27,091 bases of DNA. Source: Calvatia gigantea (lineage: Eukaryota > Basidiomycota > Agaricomycetes > Agaricales > Lycoperdaceae). This document shows, one piece after another, positions 1 through 7,273 of this stretch; within the stretch, counting starts at the first letter, position 1; each line of letters opens with the position of its first letter. The notes under the pieces were generated by a model. It was given only the letters and a program-made list of their open reading frames with translations. It searched no databases and was not told the origin of the DNA. A program made the position numbers and the translations under genes. The stretch lies in NCBI GenBank assembly GCA_025093985.1, contig JACAAK010000047.1:1-27091 (forward strand), given 5' to 3'.

Positions 1-31
1 GATATAGCTAAAAAAAGACCAATAGAATTAT

Positions 32-873
32 ATGATAATAATCAAAAACAAAATTCTTTTAATGGTTTGTAAAGACTTATTCCCTAAAGGAAACCCCAGA
101 GAAACCACAGAGCTAACTTATTTTAATAAGTCTAAATGGGGTATTAGAGAGTTATGTTCTGATAATTTTGCAGTACTATATGCTGATCGGACAAAAACCC
201 CCCTCCTTGTTATTGAAAAGTTAAGTGCTAAACAAATAAAGAATAAAGGTGAAGGCCTGCAACGAACAGATTTTTTCTACGCTGATCCAAGAACACCCAC
301 AAATGGCCGGGCAAAAGCATCTGATTATAAAAATGTTCAACCTAGTGTTGATAGAGGACATTTAGCACCTGCAGGTAATGCAATTTCCAGCGCGTGGTAT
401 GGCCCAAACTTTTGCATTATCTAATATTTTTCCTCAAGATTCCGATAATAATAGAGGCCCTTGGAGAAAAATTGAAGCTGATGTTCGAAAATATATATCA
501 CGTTCAGAAGGTGATACTTATATCCTTTCGGGTCTCATATTTGATAAGCAAGAGAACTCGGTGAAGATTGGCAAAACAAAGTATGGAAACCTTCTAGAAT
601 TTTCAAATTAGTTTATAACCCAAGTGAAGATAAAATTTGGGTGTATCTCATGAAAATGAATCTACAAATAATGTATCTACTCCAATATCGTATAAAGATT
701 TTGTTGACGAAACAGGAGTAAAGTTTGCATTTATTGAGAATAATGGTTCTTCCAATTATATTCCAAATAATAGCTCTAATGAAGAAAATGTATTGATCGA
801 AAATATAAAGTCAAAGCTAATAGAGTTTTTACAAAATTTTATTCAAACTTTAATAATAAAAATTTTCCAATAA
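32..873 (+). pseudogene. DNA/RNA non-specific endonuclease (NUC1 family), frameshifted
   Basis: Remnant of a beta-beta-alpha-Me endonuclease that would cleave DNA and RNA. The first frame (32-424) carries the DRGH catalytic motif at residues 107-110, followed by LAPAGN. Near 395-405 the reading passes to another frame (378-611) that continues with the family's typical segment AQTFALSNIFPQD...NNRGPW, including the metal-binding Asn region. Two further frame changes near 600 and 640 are needed to reach the C-terminal part, which ends at 873. With three shifts a full protein cannot be made from this sequence as given. The family usually has an N-terminal signal peptide; the start here (32) is only the first Met, and the true start may lie left of the window. 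A second gene of the same family follows directly, so this is a tandem pair. Family assignment is firm; cellular role is unknown. Confidence 0.75.
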
Positions 874-959
874 ATTTTATTTATTTGAATTTTAATCAAT
901 TAATCGGATTGTTATGCTAAGACCTAAAAATCAATATAAAGCCAAATCTAATTTTTTTC

Positions 960-1876
960 ATGGAAGTTTTTATTAAATTTGTTCTGGCAATTATAGCCAT
1001 TTGTAGTTTTAGCTTAGCATTTAATTACGATTATATTTCGTCCATACTTTTAGGTAAGTTTCATCCTATTCCAGATAAAAATTGCCTTCAACAATTCTAC
1101 AAAGATACACCACCTTATTTAATTAAAGAAAGCTTAACGAAGCATACTTACCCATTATGTTTCAATGGCTTCAATGTGATGTATTCAGGTGTTGCTAAAA
1201 ACACCTCTTTGGGTAGCAGAAAGTTTAACACCACAACGATTAAGTAAAAGTGCACCGCGGGAAGACAACTTTCATGAAGAACTCAGAATTCCTTCTAATC
1301 ATCGTTCTACAATTTCAGATTACCGTGGTTCTGGACATATTCGTTGGCGTGTAGCTCCAAATGCAGATATGTCAAATGAAGAGGCAAAATCTGATAGTTT
1401 TTCTTTAGCGAATATAATTCCTGTTGCTAATTTAGATGTACTTACGAATTTAGAATATGTGATAAGGGGGATTGTAATTAGAAATAAAGTAGACCTTTAT
1501 GTTGTTTCCGGTCCTATTTTTAGTTCGCGAAAACTAAAAACAATTGGAAAAGGTGTAATCATTCCTAATGCGGTGTTTAAAGCAATATATATTCCTAAAA
1601 CTGGAAACAATTGGGGCTTACTATATACCTAATAATGATTCTTCTGATGTAAAGATCGTGAGTGTATGCTTTTTAGAAGAGTTGCTGAATATAAATTTAT
1701 TTCCTCAATTAACAGAGGAGCAAAAACGGAACACATATAATTTACCTTTGAGTTCAAAAGATTTGAATTTAAATAAGGAAATTGAATATTCTTACTGGGA
1801 TGCTGAGAGTCAATGTGAAATTAGTGTTTCTGATAAGGATATTGATATGCTTCAGAATAGATTTAGATTTGAATAA
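960..1876 (+). pseudogene. second NUC1-family endonuclease, frameshifted and with degenerate active-site motif
   Basis: Family member of about 305 residues. The first frame (960-1247) starts with a hydrophobic signal/anchor segment (residues about 5-20) and reaches the family segment NVMYSGVAK. A one-base excess in the A run near 1196-1200 moves the reading to the frame of 1189-1632, which contains SLTPQRLS and SFSLANIIPV. A one-base deficit in the G run near 1614 moves it to the frame of 1568-1876. The position that should read YDRGH reads HIRWR (in SGHIRWRVAPN), so both the catalytic Asp and His are absent. That is substitution, not an indel, so the protein would probably be inactive even if the two frameshifts were sequencing errors. 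It may be a diverged non-catalytic paralogue of the gene before it, for example an inhibitor or partner, but nothing in the sequence proves this. Confidence 0.65.
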
Positions 1877-1970
1877 GTAAATTTTTGTCGCACAAAGAAT
1901 TCGATAAGGACTTATTCAGCAATTTCTAAATGTTTATGACACAAATCATTTTTAAGTCATAATGTTTGAG

Positions 1971-1984
1971 ATCGAACGTTCGAT
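1971..1984. promoter_or_regulatory. perfect 14-bp palindrome
   Basis: ATCGAACGTTCGAT is a perfect inverted repeat in the 149-bp gap between the nuclease pseudogene and IS5 copy A. It resembles a dimeric repressor operator. The gene it served may have been displaced by the IS, since no gene follows it directly. Function is inferred from symmetry only. Confidence 0.3.
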
Positions 1985-2025
1985 AGATGTCCGCAATCCA
2001 TCGAATAGCTGAACCTCATTTGAGG

Positions 2026-2656
2026 GGCTTTGTTGCACAAACCTATCTGTAAAGGGTTTTTCAGCGATATAATTTTCAAATGAAGAAGCCTACACACAAA
2101 ATCTACCGCACAACCAATTGGCCCGCATATAACCGAGCACTCATGAGTCGCGGAAATATTGCCATTTGGTTTGATCCTGCTACGCAATGGTATGCGCCAT
2201 CAAAAGGCAAACAAGGGCGAAATCAAACCTACTCCGACGCAGCCATCCAATGCTGCTTAATGATTAAATCCTTATTCCGTCTGTCTTTACGTATGGTCAC
2301 TGGCTTTGTGCAAAGTCTGATTAAACTTTGCGGATTAAATTGGATAGCTCCAGATTACACCACGCTTTGTAGAAGACAAAAGCATATTGATATTGTAATC
2401 AGCTACCAAAAAAGTAGCGATGGGCTGCATCTACTCATGGACTCTACAGGCATGAAGTTTCTAGGTGAGGGCGAATGGAAACGCAAGAAACATGGACCTG
2501 AATATCGTCGACAATGGCGTAAACTTCATATTGGTATAGATGCTAAAACCCTACAAATACGAGCAGTTTCAGCTTACAACCAATAATGTCAGTGATTCAC
2601 AGGTGCTTGGTGATTTACTTAATCAGATTCCACAAGATGAGCAGATTAACTGTGTT
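2026..2656 (+). mobile_element. IS5-family element, copy A, 3' part missing
   Basis: Starts with the terminal sequence GGCTTTGTTGCACAAA, which is also found at the ends of copies B, C and D. The first 631 bp match the other copies. The element then stops exactly where the terminal repeat of the IS3-family element begins (2657). The missing 3' half is not found on the other side of that IS3 element. Element size reconstructed from copies A and B is about 1.04 kb, typical of IS903-group members of the IS5 family in Acinetobacter such as IS17. Confidence 0.85.
2080..2656 (+). pseudogene. IS5-family transposase, N-terminal part, frameshifted
   Basis: Begins MKKPTHKIYRTTNWP, the native start seen also in copy C. 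It contains the first DDE aspartate region (LLMDSTGMKF). At about 2569 it has one extra T compared with copy B, which shifts the frame and ends the open frame at 2586. The nucleotide match to copy B continues to about 2653, where the IS3-family element cuts it off. The second catalytic Asp and the Y-R-E-K region are absent, so it cannot encode an active transposase. Confidence 0.85.
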
Positions 2657-2681
2657 TGAACCGTACCGGGTTTGTCGGAGA
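2657..2681. repeat. terminal inverted repeat of the IS3-family element (left)
   Basis: 25 bp, perfect reverse complement of 3941-3965. It abuts truncated IS5 copy A. Confidence 0.9.
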
Positions 2682-2695
2682 TTTTTTTATTTAAG

Positions 2696-3598
2696 TTAGG
2701 CCACCTGACCTAACGGGTTAATCTTATCATAGTACATTGCTTCAAACTCAAAAGGCGATACATAACCCAGTGCACTGTGTACACGCTTTTTATTGAACCA
2801 ATCTACCCAGTTTAGTGTCGCAAGTTGTACATCTGCTAAACCTTGCCAATCTGCTTTTAAATATTCAATCACCTCTGTTTTGTATAAGCCATTCACCGTT
2901 TCAGCCAAAGCATTATCGTATGAATCACCAGTCGTACCGACTGATGCTCGTAAATTTGCTGCTTCTAAACGATTGGTATAGCGAATAGAAAGATATTGAA
3001 CACCTCTATCTGAATGATGAATCACATTCTTAGGCATACCTCGATCGTGCAATGCTTGCTCCAATGCATCGAGCACCATATCTGTATTCATCCGTGTCGA
3101 TACTTTCCATCCAACAATTGCTCGTGAGAACACATCAATAACAAATGCGGTATATACCCAGCCTGAATGAGTTTGAATATACGTAAAGTCAGCAACCCAT
3201 AGTTGGTTTGGATGATCAGCATTAAAATTACGTTTCACTAAATCATCTGCCCGTTTTTGGTCATCTCGGTTACGAGTAGTTTGTTTATTCTTACCACGCC
3301 AAAAACCTTGTATACCTAGCTTTTGCATCAATCGAGCAACTGTACAGCGTGCAATAACATAGCCTTCACGTTTCAATTTTTGCCAAACTTTACGTACACC
3401 ATATCGACCTGAACTTTCTTTCCAAATACGTTTGATTTGCTCTGCATGATGTAAATCATGCAGAGCACGTTTCGCTCGATGTTCTGGATTGTCAGCGAGA
3501 TCTAAAGTTCGGTAATAGGTTGAAGCTGCGATCGGTAAAATCCTACAAATCGCATCAACACCATATAAGTCTTTATTGTTATGGATGAAATCCACCAT
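2696..3598 (-). CDS. IS3-family transposase OrfB (DDE integrase catalytic subunit)
   Basis: 300 residues, normal for the family. The N-terminal half has the HTH_21-like segment (GRYGVRKVWQKLKREG). The C-terminal half is an rve-type DDE domain: first Asp in WVADFTYI, second in HHSDRGVQY, Glu in SYDNALAETVN. The orfA stop and the orfB start overlap as TAATG on the minus strand. OrfB may be made by translational coupling, or as an OrfAB fusion by frameshifting in the upstream A-rich stretch, as is usual for IS3. It acts with OrfA in transposition of this element. It appears intact. Confidence 0.92.
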   Translation of the reverse strand: MVDFIHNNKDLYGVDAICRILPIAASTYYRTLDLADNPEHRAKRALHDLHHAEQIKRIWKESSGRYGVRKVWQKLKREGYVIARCTVARLMQKLGIQGFWRGKNKQTTRNRDDQKRADDLVKRNFNADHPNQLWVADFTYIQTHSGWVYTAFVIDVFSRAIVGWKVSTRMNTDMVLDALEQALHDRGMPKNVIHHSDRGVQYLSIRYTNRLEAANLRASVGTTGDSYDNALAETVNGLYKTEVIEYLKADWQGLADVQLATLNWVDWFNKKRVHSALGYVSPFEFEAMYYDKINPLGQVA

Positions 3599-3915
3599 TA
3601 TTTGTGTGGGCGGTCGAGCTCCGCCTGGGCGAAAAAAGCGGCTGCTTTACGTAGAATTTCATTGGCACGCTTTAATTCTTTAATTTCACGTTCCATTTGC
3701 TTCATTTTTTCTTGATCAGATATCTGTTGTACTCTAATAGGATTTTGCTGATCTAAATGATTTTGATGCCAGGCACGAAGTGTTTCAGGAGTACAACCAA
3801 TCTTAGGCGCAATTGCTGTGATTGCAGCCCAAGTAGAAGGATAATCTTTTTCAGATTCAATCAATAATTGAACCGCTCTTTCTCTGATTTCAGGGGTATA
3901 TTTTAATTTTGTCAT
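3598..3915 (-). CDS. IS3-family transposase OrfA (HTH DNA-binding subunit)
   Basis: 105 residues. The N-terminal helix-turn-helix (YTPEIRERAVQLL ... CTPETLRAWHQ) should bind the terminal repeats. A leucine-zipper-like coiled coil follows (MEREIKELKRANEILRKAA), then FFAQAELDRP, typical of IS51-group OrfA. It starts 26 bp inside the right inverted repeat, so its promoter lies in or next to that repeat. It overlaps orfB by the TAATG junction. It appears intact. Confidence 0.9.
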   Translation of the reverse strand: MTKLKYTPEIRERAVQLLIESEKDYPSTWAAITAIAPKIGCTPETLRAWHQNHLDQQNPIRVQQISDQEKMKQMEREIKELKRANEILRKAAAFFAQAELDRPHK

Positions 3916-3935
3916 CGGGATAGTCTCTCAGAATA

Positions 3936-4502
3936 TTGACTCTCCGACAAACCCGGTACGGTTCAAGTGAGGAATATAAACGCAACAAAGACAGATTTCA
4001 GAAACTTTTGAGAACTGTAAGTGAAATATCCAAATCAGAACTAGCTCCATTTTTGGATCATAAAAAATTCTTACATTCCACGCTATTTCATCAATTAGCA
4101 GTCTTTGCTGCGATGCATTATAAAGAACACAGTAATAGCACGCCTATTATGCAAGTTTTGGATTTCACAAAATTGAAAAGGAACGAATATCTAAAAGCAG
4201 TAAGATGGTTTGAATATAGAACTGGTACATGCTTTTTTATCGAAGATAACAAATTAAAGAAGAGTAAGAGTAATACTCTTTTAGACGAGAATTATCAAAT
4301 GTTTGGGGAGTTTCTAAAAACTTACAAAGGGGCATTACCTGAAATTAAATCACAAAAAGCAGAGATCGAAGAAGACTATATAGAAAAATACAAAAAATAC
4401 TCTAAAGAACCCCGTGACGAATTTGACTTGATAGAGAACACGTCTATGAAAATTGGTGGTCGGACTGTATTTGGAGGATATGGTACTGGAAAAAAACGCT
4501 AA
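3936..4502 (+). CDS. hypothetical protein, 5' end replaced by the IS3-family terminal repeat
   Basis: I do not recognise this protein. Unique sequence starts at 3966; the first 10 codons (TTG start at 3936) come from the inverted repeat of the adjacent IS, so the native N-terminus is lost. The remaining 178 residues are charged and probably mostly helical, with no membrane segment: an aromatic-rich middle (VRWFEYRTGTCFF), then an acidic/lysine-rich stretch (EEDYIEKYKKYSKE), and a glycine-rich end (GGRTVFGGYGTGKKR). It converges on the Xre regulator gene with a 3-bp gap. It could be a remnant of a plasmid maintenance or regulatory gene, but there is no motif to say so. Confidence 0.55.
   Translation: MTLRQTRYGSSEEYKRNKDRFQKLLRTVSEISKSELAPFLDHKKFLHSTLFHQLAVFAAMHYKEHSNSTPIMQVLDFTKLKRNEYLKAVRWFEYRTGTCFFIEDNKLKKSKSNTLLDENYQMFGEFLKTYKGALPEIKSQKAEIEEDYIEKYKKYSKEPRDEFDLIENTSMKIGGRTVFGGYGTGKKR
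3941..3965. repeat. terminal inverted repeat of the IS3-family element (right)
   Basis: 25 bp, perfect reverse complement of 2657-2681. Read rightward, it supplies the first codons of the open frame that continues into the neighbouring gene. Confidence 0.9.
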
Positions 4503-4505
4503 AAA

Positions 4506-4712
4506 TTATGGCAATAATTCTTTCATGTCTACTTCTAGTGCGGTGGCGATTTCATACAGCTTTTCAACAGTAAGGTTTACTTCGCCACGCTCAATGCGAC
4601 CGATATAACTGCGGTCAATACCACACTGTAACGCTAAAGCTTCTTGTGTAATTTTTTTCTCTTTTCTTTTTTTGCGTATTAATTGACCAATCTCAATAGA
4701 TAATTCTAACAT
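4506..4712 (-). CDS. Xre-family HTH regulator, similar to restriction-modification controller (C) proteins
   Basis: 68 residues, almost all one Cro/C1-type HTH domain: IGQLIRKKRKEKKITQEALA, then the recognition helix region CGIDRSYIGRIERGEVNLTV, then LYEIATALEVDMKELL. Length and the RSYIGRIERGE segment match small controller proteins of restriction-modification systems, which dimerise on their own promoter. No methylase or nuclease gene is next to it; the only neighbour is the beheaded gene 3936-4502, which converges on it. A hairpin (4752-4782) lies upstream and might be its operator. It may equally be an orphan plasmid regulator. Confidence 0.75.
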   Translation of the reverse strand: MLELSIEIGQLIRKKRKEKKITQEALALQCGIDRSYIGRIERGEVNLTVEKLYEIATALEVDMKELLP

Positions 4713-4751
4713 TTAAAATAAATTGTTCAAAAAATAGAAATATCACTAATT

Positions 4752-4782
4752 GAGGATTAAATATCCACGGATTATAATCCTC
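4752..4782. promoter_or_regulatory. inverted repeat upstream of the Xre regulator gene
   Basis: GAGGATTA (4752-4759) and TAATCCTC (4775-4782) are perfect inverted arms with a 15-base spacer. They lie 40-70 bp upstream of the regulator's start. Controller-type Xre proteins bind such symmetric sites at their own promoter, so this is a candidate operator. It could also be a weak hairpin only. Confidence 0.35.
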
Positions 4783-4810
4783 ATTTTAATAAAAGACTAA
4801 AAGACTGAAC

Positions 4811-4867
4811 ATGAAGAGAGCTGTACATTTGCCGTTGTATCACGAATTCTTAGAATTATTCGATAAC
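4811..4867 (+). pseudogene. 19-codon start of an unknown gene, interrupted by IS5 copy B
   Basis: An ATG at 4811 opens MKRAVHLPLYHEFLELFDNG, which looks like real protein sequence. The frame runs straight into the IS5 terminus at 4868 and continues only as IS sequence. The rest of the gene is not seen on the other side of the IS block. Family unknown. Confidence 0.35.
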
Positions 4868-5837
4868 GGCTTTGTTGCACAAAGATTTGAAATGCAAAGC
4901 GCCCCTAATTGAGCCAAATTTAAGGCGTAACTTGGGTAAGTGGTCGACCTAATTCCGTAAATCTGTTAAGGACTGCTACACGTGCATGGATTTCATTCAC
5001 TTGGCTATCAAAACTCCTTGCGCTGAGTTTATCTCCTAATAATTTGATGCAATGCATCTTAGTTTCAACCAAACTTCGCCGATGATAGCCTGACCATTTT
5101 TTCCATAGTGTCCTGCCTAAACGTTTAATTGTTCGAAGTAATTCATTTCGCTCTAGCGAGCTACTCTTTGTATCTTTCCATGGTTTCGCATTTTTTCTAG
5201 GTGGAATCACCGCATGCCCTTGCCGATCTGCAATGACCTGACGGCATTGCTTGGTGTCATAAGCTCCATCGGTATAAACAGAGTCAATCCGCTCATCTTG
5301 TGGAATCTGATTAAGTAAATCACCAAGCACCTGTGAATCACTGACATTATTGGTTGTAAGCTGAACTGCTCGTATTTGTAGGGTTTTAGCATCTATACCA
5401 ATATGAAGTTTACGCCATTGGCGACGATATTCAGGTCCATGTTTCTTGCGTTTCCATTCGCCCTCACCTAGAAACTTCATGCCTGTAGAGTCCATGAGTA
5501 GATGCAGCCCATCGCTACTTTTTTGGTAGCTGATTACAATATCAATATGCTTTTGTCTTCTACAAAGCGTGGTGTAATCTGGAGCTATCCAATTTAATCC
5601 GCAAAGTTTAATCAGACTTTGCACAAAGCCAGTAACCATACGTAAAGACAGACGAAATAAGGATTTAATCATTAAGCAGCATTGGATAGCTGCGTCGGAG
5701 TAGGTTTGATTTCGCCCTTGTTTGCCTTTTGATGGCGCATACCATTGCGTAGCAGGATCAAACCAAATGGCAATATTTCCGCGACTCATGAGTGCTCGGT
5801 TATATGCGGGCCAATTGGTTGTGCGGTAGATTTTGTG
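4868..5837 (-). mobile_element. IS5-family element, copy B, lacking its first ~69 bp
   Basis: The right (3') terminus GGCTTTGTTGCACAAAG lies at 4868. The sequence matches copies A and C up to 5837 (minus strand CACAAAATCTACC...). The native first 69 bp, with the left inverted repeat and the start codon, are missing. In their place the 3' terminus of fragment D begins at 5838, so this copy now borrows a terminus from its neighbour. Size with the missing part restored would be about 1040 bp. Confidence 0.85.
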
Positions 5838-5894
5838 GGCTTTGTTGCACAAAGATTTAAAAGATAACACTCTGCTCATTTGAACAGAATTCAA
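4920..5894 (-). CDS. IS5-family transposase, N-terminus replaced by read-through from fragment D
   Basis: Transposase of the IS903 group of IS5. From THKIYRTTNWP's 'HKIYR' onward it is complete to the C-terminus (GRPLTQVTP). It has the DDE parts LLMDSTGMKF and VYTDGAYDTK, and the Y-(2)-R-(3)-E-(6)-K signature in YHRRSLVETKMHCIK. The native first residues (MKKPT) are missing. The open frame instead starts in the 3' flank of fragment D (TTG at 5894, or an internal ATG) and reads through the IS terminus as LCNKA. Whether this hybrid start is translated is uncertain, but the catalytic domain is unbroken. Confidence 0.8.
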   Translation of the reverse strand: MNSVQMSRVLSFKSLCNKAHKIYRTTNWPAYNRALMSRGNIAIWFDPATQWYAPSKGKQGRNQTYSDAAIQCCLMIKSLFRLSLRMVTGFVQSLIKLCGLNWIAPDYTTLCRRQKHIDIVISYQKSSDGLHLLMDSTGMKFLGEGEWKRKKHGPEYRRQWRKLHIGIDAKTLQIRAVQLTTNNVSDSQVLGDLLNQIPQDERIDSVYTDGAYDTKQCRQVIADRQGHAVIPPRKNAKPWKDTKSSSLERNELLRTIKRLGRTLWKKWSGYHRRSLVETKMHCIKLLGDKLSARSFDSQVNEIHARVAVLNRFTELGRPLTQVTP

Positions 5895-6364
5895 GTGACA
5901 ACTTGGGTATGAGGACGACCTAATTCTGTAAATTTGTTCAATACGGCTATGCGTGCATGAATCTCATTCACCTGACTAGAAAAACTCCTTGCTGTTAATT
6001 TATCACCTAATAGTTTGATGCAATGCATCTTGGTTTCAACTAAACTTCGACGATGATAACCAGACCATTTTTTCCAAAGCGTTCTTCCTAAACGTTTAAC
6101 TGTTTTCAGTAACTCATTCCGCTCTAAAGATCTCAATTTCTGATCTTTCCATGGTTTTGCATTTTTTCTTGGCGGAATGAGCGCATGTGCATCTCGATCT
6201 AGAATGACTTGTCTGCAGTGCTTCGTGTCATAAGCACCATCGGTATAGACCGAATCAATTCGTTCATCTAAGGGAATTTGAGCAAGTAAATCACCGAGTA
6301 CTTGCGAATCGCTCACATTATTTGTAGTAAGCTGTACTGCACGTATTTGCAAGGTTTCAGCATC
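5838..6364 (-). mobile_element. IS5-family element fragment D (3' half), diverged from copies A-C
   Basis: Begins with the terminus GGCTTTGTTGCACAAAG at 5838 and covers the C-terminal half of a transposase. It differs from copy B at many positions (for example AQIPLDERID against NQIPQDERID), so it comes from a related but distinct element. Homology to the IS stops near 6364, at the codons for DAETLQIRA. The 5' half and left terminus are absent. Confidence 0.8.
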
Positions 6365-6655
6365 ATCATCGGGTGGCTCAATCTGTATCACGATTGTATT
6401 TGAGAAATGACTACACTTTTCGTTAAAGCAAACCTTCTGACAATAATCATAGATTTCTTTATAGTTTTCTAGGGAATAGAGTGCTTGACTCGGACTGTCA
6501 CTCTTTTCGTCCAAAGCAATTGGGCTAGATAGCATTGAATTGGGTATGTTTGGCATTTCATGCAGACAGGCAGCCTCTGCCACACTCCAAATATTCTGGA
6601 ATGTGAATAAGAGCACCAATATCTGAATTAGAAATGTTTTTCTCTTCATACACAA
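5891..6655 (-). CDS. chimeric ORF: CzcI-like secreted protein fused to the C-terminal half of an IS5 transposase
   Basis: 254 codons. Residues 1-29 form a clear signal peptide (MKRKTFLIQILVLLFTFQ... ending in VAEA). Residues 30-97 include ACLHE, the short Cys-His motif near the mature start that recalls CzcI-type periplasmic proteins of cobalt-zinc-cadmium efflux loci, plus a second Cys cluster (YCQKVCFNEKC). From residue 98 (AETLQIRAVQL) it is transposase to the end, with VYTDGAYDTK and the Y-R-E-K signature but no first catalytic Asp. The fusion is in frame at about 6364. It is most likely an accident that truncated the CzcI-like gene; the export signal would send transposase sequence to the periplasm. 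The start may be the second Met (6649). The CzcI assignment is tentative. Confidence 0.6.
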   Translation of the reverse strand: MCMKRKTFLIQILVLLFTFQNIWSVAEAACLHEMPNIPNSMLSSPIALDEKSDSPSQALYSLENYKEIYDYCQKVCFNEKCSHFSNTIVIQIEPPDDDAETLQIRAVQLTTNNVSDSQVLGDLLAQIPLDERIDSVYTDGAYDTKHCRQVILDRDAHALIPPRKNAKPWKDQKLRSLERNELLKTVKRLGRTLWKKWSGYHRRSLVETKMHCIKLLGDKLTARSFSSQVNEIHARIAVLNKFTELGRPHTQVVT

Positions 6656-6791
6656 ATCTGTTTTTAAAACACCAATAGGAAGCTGTCCAAATCCATCTAA
6701 GATCTGATCATAAAATTTAAGTCACCTTAAACTTTTTGCAATCTTAAGTAAAGATGTACACAATCTTTGAAAAAAACGTCTGTCTAGATAA

Positions 6792-7184
6792 TCAAGCTAG
6801 ATTTTTTAGAACTCCGCATTGGTCAATTGTACATAAACCATCACAAGTACCTCTTAGATCAGACAATTGTTCAATCAGCTTTTGCTGTTTGATTATATTT
6901 TCCTTGATAGCACAGACATGTAAGTCAATTAATTCATTCACATCCGAACAATTCTTCTCAGGGTTGTCTTTATATGTGAGTAACTGACGAATTTCATTCA
7001 AACTCATATTTAAAGTTCGGCAATTCAAAATAAACTTAATTCGCTCAACATAACCTATATCGTAAAGGCGGTAATTTCCTTCAGTTCTTTCTGGTTCTGG
7101 AATTAAACCTTCCTTTTCATAAAACCTAATCGTTAAGACTGAACATGAGGTTTTTTTAGAGAGTTCACCAATTTTTAAATGCAT
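6792..7184 (-). CDS. MerR-family metal-responsive regulator, CadR-like
   Basis: 130 residues from the ATG at 7184. A longer frame to 7244 exists, but MHLKIGELSKKTSC is the usual MerR start. The N-terminal winged HTH (KIGELSKKT...TIRFYEKEGLIPEPERTEGNYRLY) is followed by the dimerisation helix and a metal-binding end. Cys79 (NCSDVNELI), Cys114, Cys118 and Cys123 (CDGLCTIDQCG) match the Cys pattern of CadR/PbrR-type sensors of Cd, Pb and Zn; the order of metals here is unknown. It is divergent from the CDF-feoA-feoB operon and should act on the promoter at 7208-7238, repressing and then activating by DNA distortion. It appears intact. Confidence 0.9.
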   Translation of the reverse strand: MHLKIGELSKKTSCSVLTIRFYEKEGLIPEPERTEGNYRLYDIGYVERIKFILNCRTLNMSLNEIRQLLTYKDNPEKNCSDVNELIDLHVCAIKENIIKQQKLIEQLSDLRGTCDGLCTIDQCGVLKNLA

Positions 7185-7207
7185 TAATCTTGTATTTCCA
7201 AAAAATC

Positions 7208-7238
7208 TTGACTCTATAGTAACTATAGGGATTCTAAT
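7208..7238 (+). promoter_or_regulatory. MerR-type promoter with operator dyad for the CDF-feoAB operon
   Basis: -35 TTGACT (7208-7213) and -10 TCTAAT (7233-7238) are separated by 19 bp, the over-long spacer typical of MerR-controlled promoters. Within it lies the perfect dyad CTATAGT-A-ACTATAG (7214-7228). It sits about 35 bp before the transporter start codon, between it and the divergent merR-type gene. Confidence 0.8.
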
Positions 7239-7273
7239 ATTCAAAGTTTATAACTTTTTCAATGGGTATAATT

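Larger units (their letters stand above)
2657..3965 (-). mobile_element. complete IS3-family element (IS51-like), 1309 bp
   Basis: Bounded by perfect 25-bp inverted repeats at 2657-2681 and 3941-3965 (TGAACCGTACCGGGTTTGTC... at the left and its reverse complement at the right). It carries orfA and orfB on the minus strand. The terminal sequence beginning TGAACCG and the OrfA C-terminus FFAQAELDRP fit the IS51 group of IS3. The bases directly outside (GTT at the left, AGT at the right) do not form a direct repeat, so this is not a simple insertion with an intact target duplication. Left of it lies IS5 copy A; right of it lies an unrelated beheaded gene. Confidence 0.9.

Noticed and set aside
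1957..2187. Minus-strand ORF (repeated at 26650-26838)
   Set aside because: It runs antisense to the IS5 transposase start and recurs only because the IS is repeated.
6754..6987. Plus-strand ORF over the merR-type gene
   Set aside because: Antisense shadow of a clear MerR-family gene.
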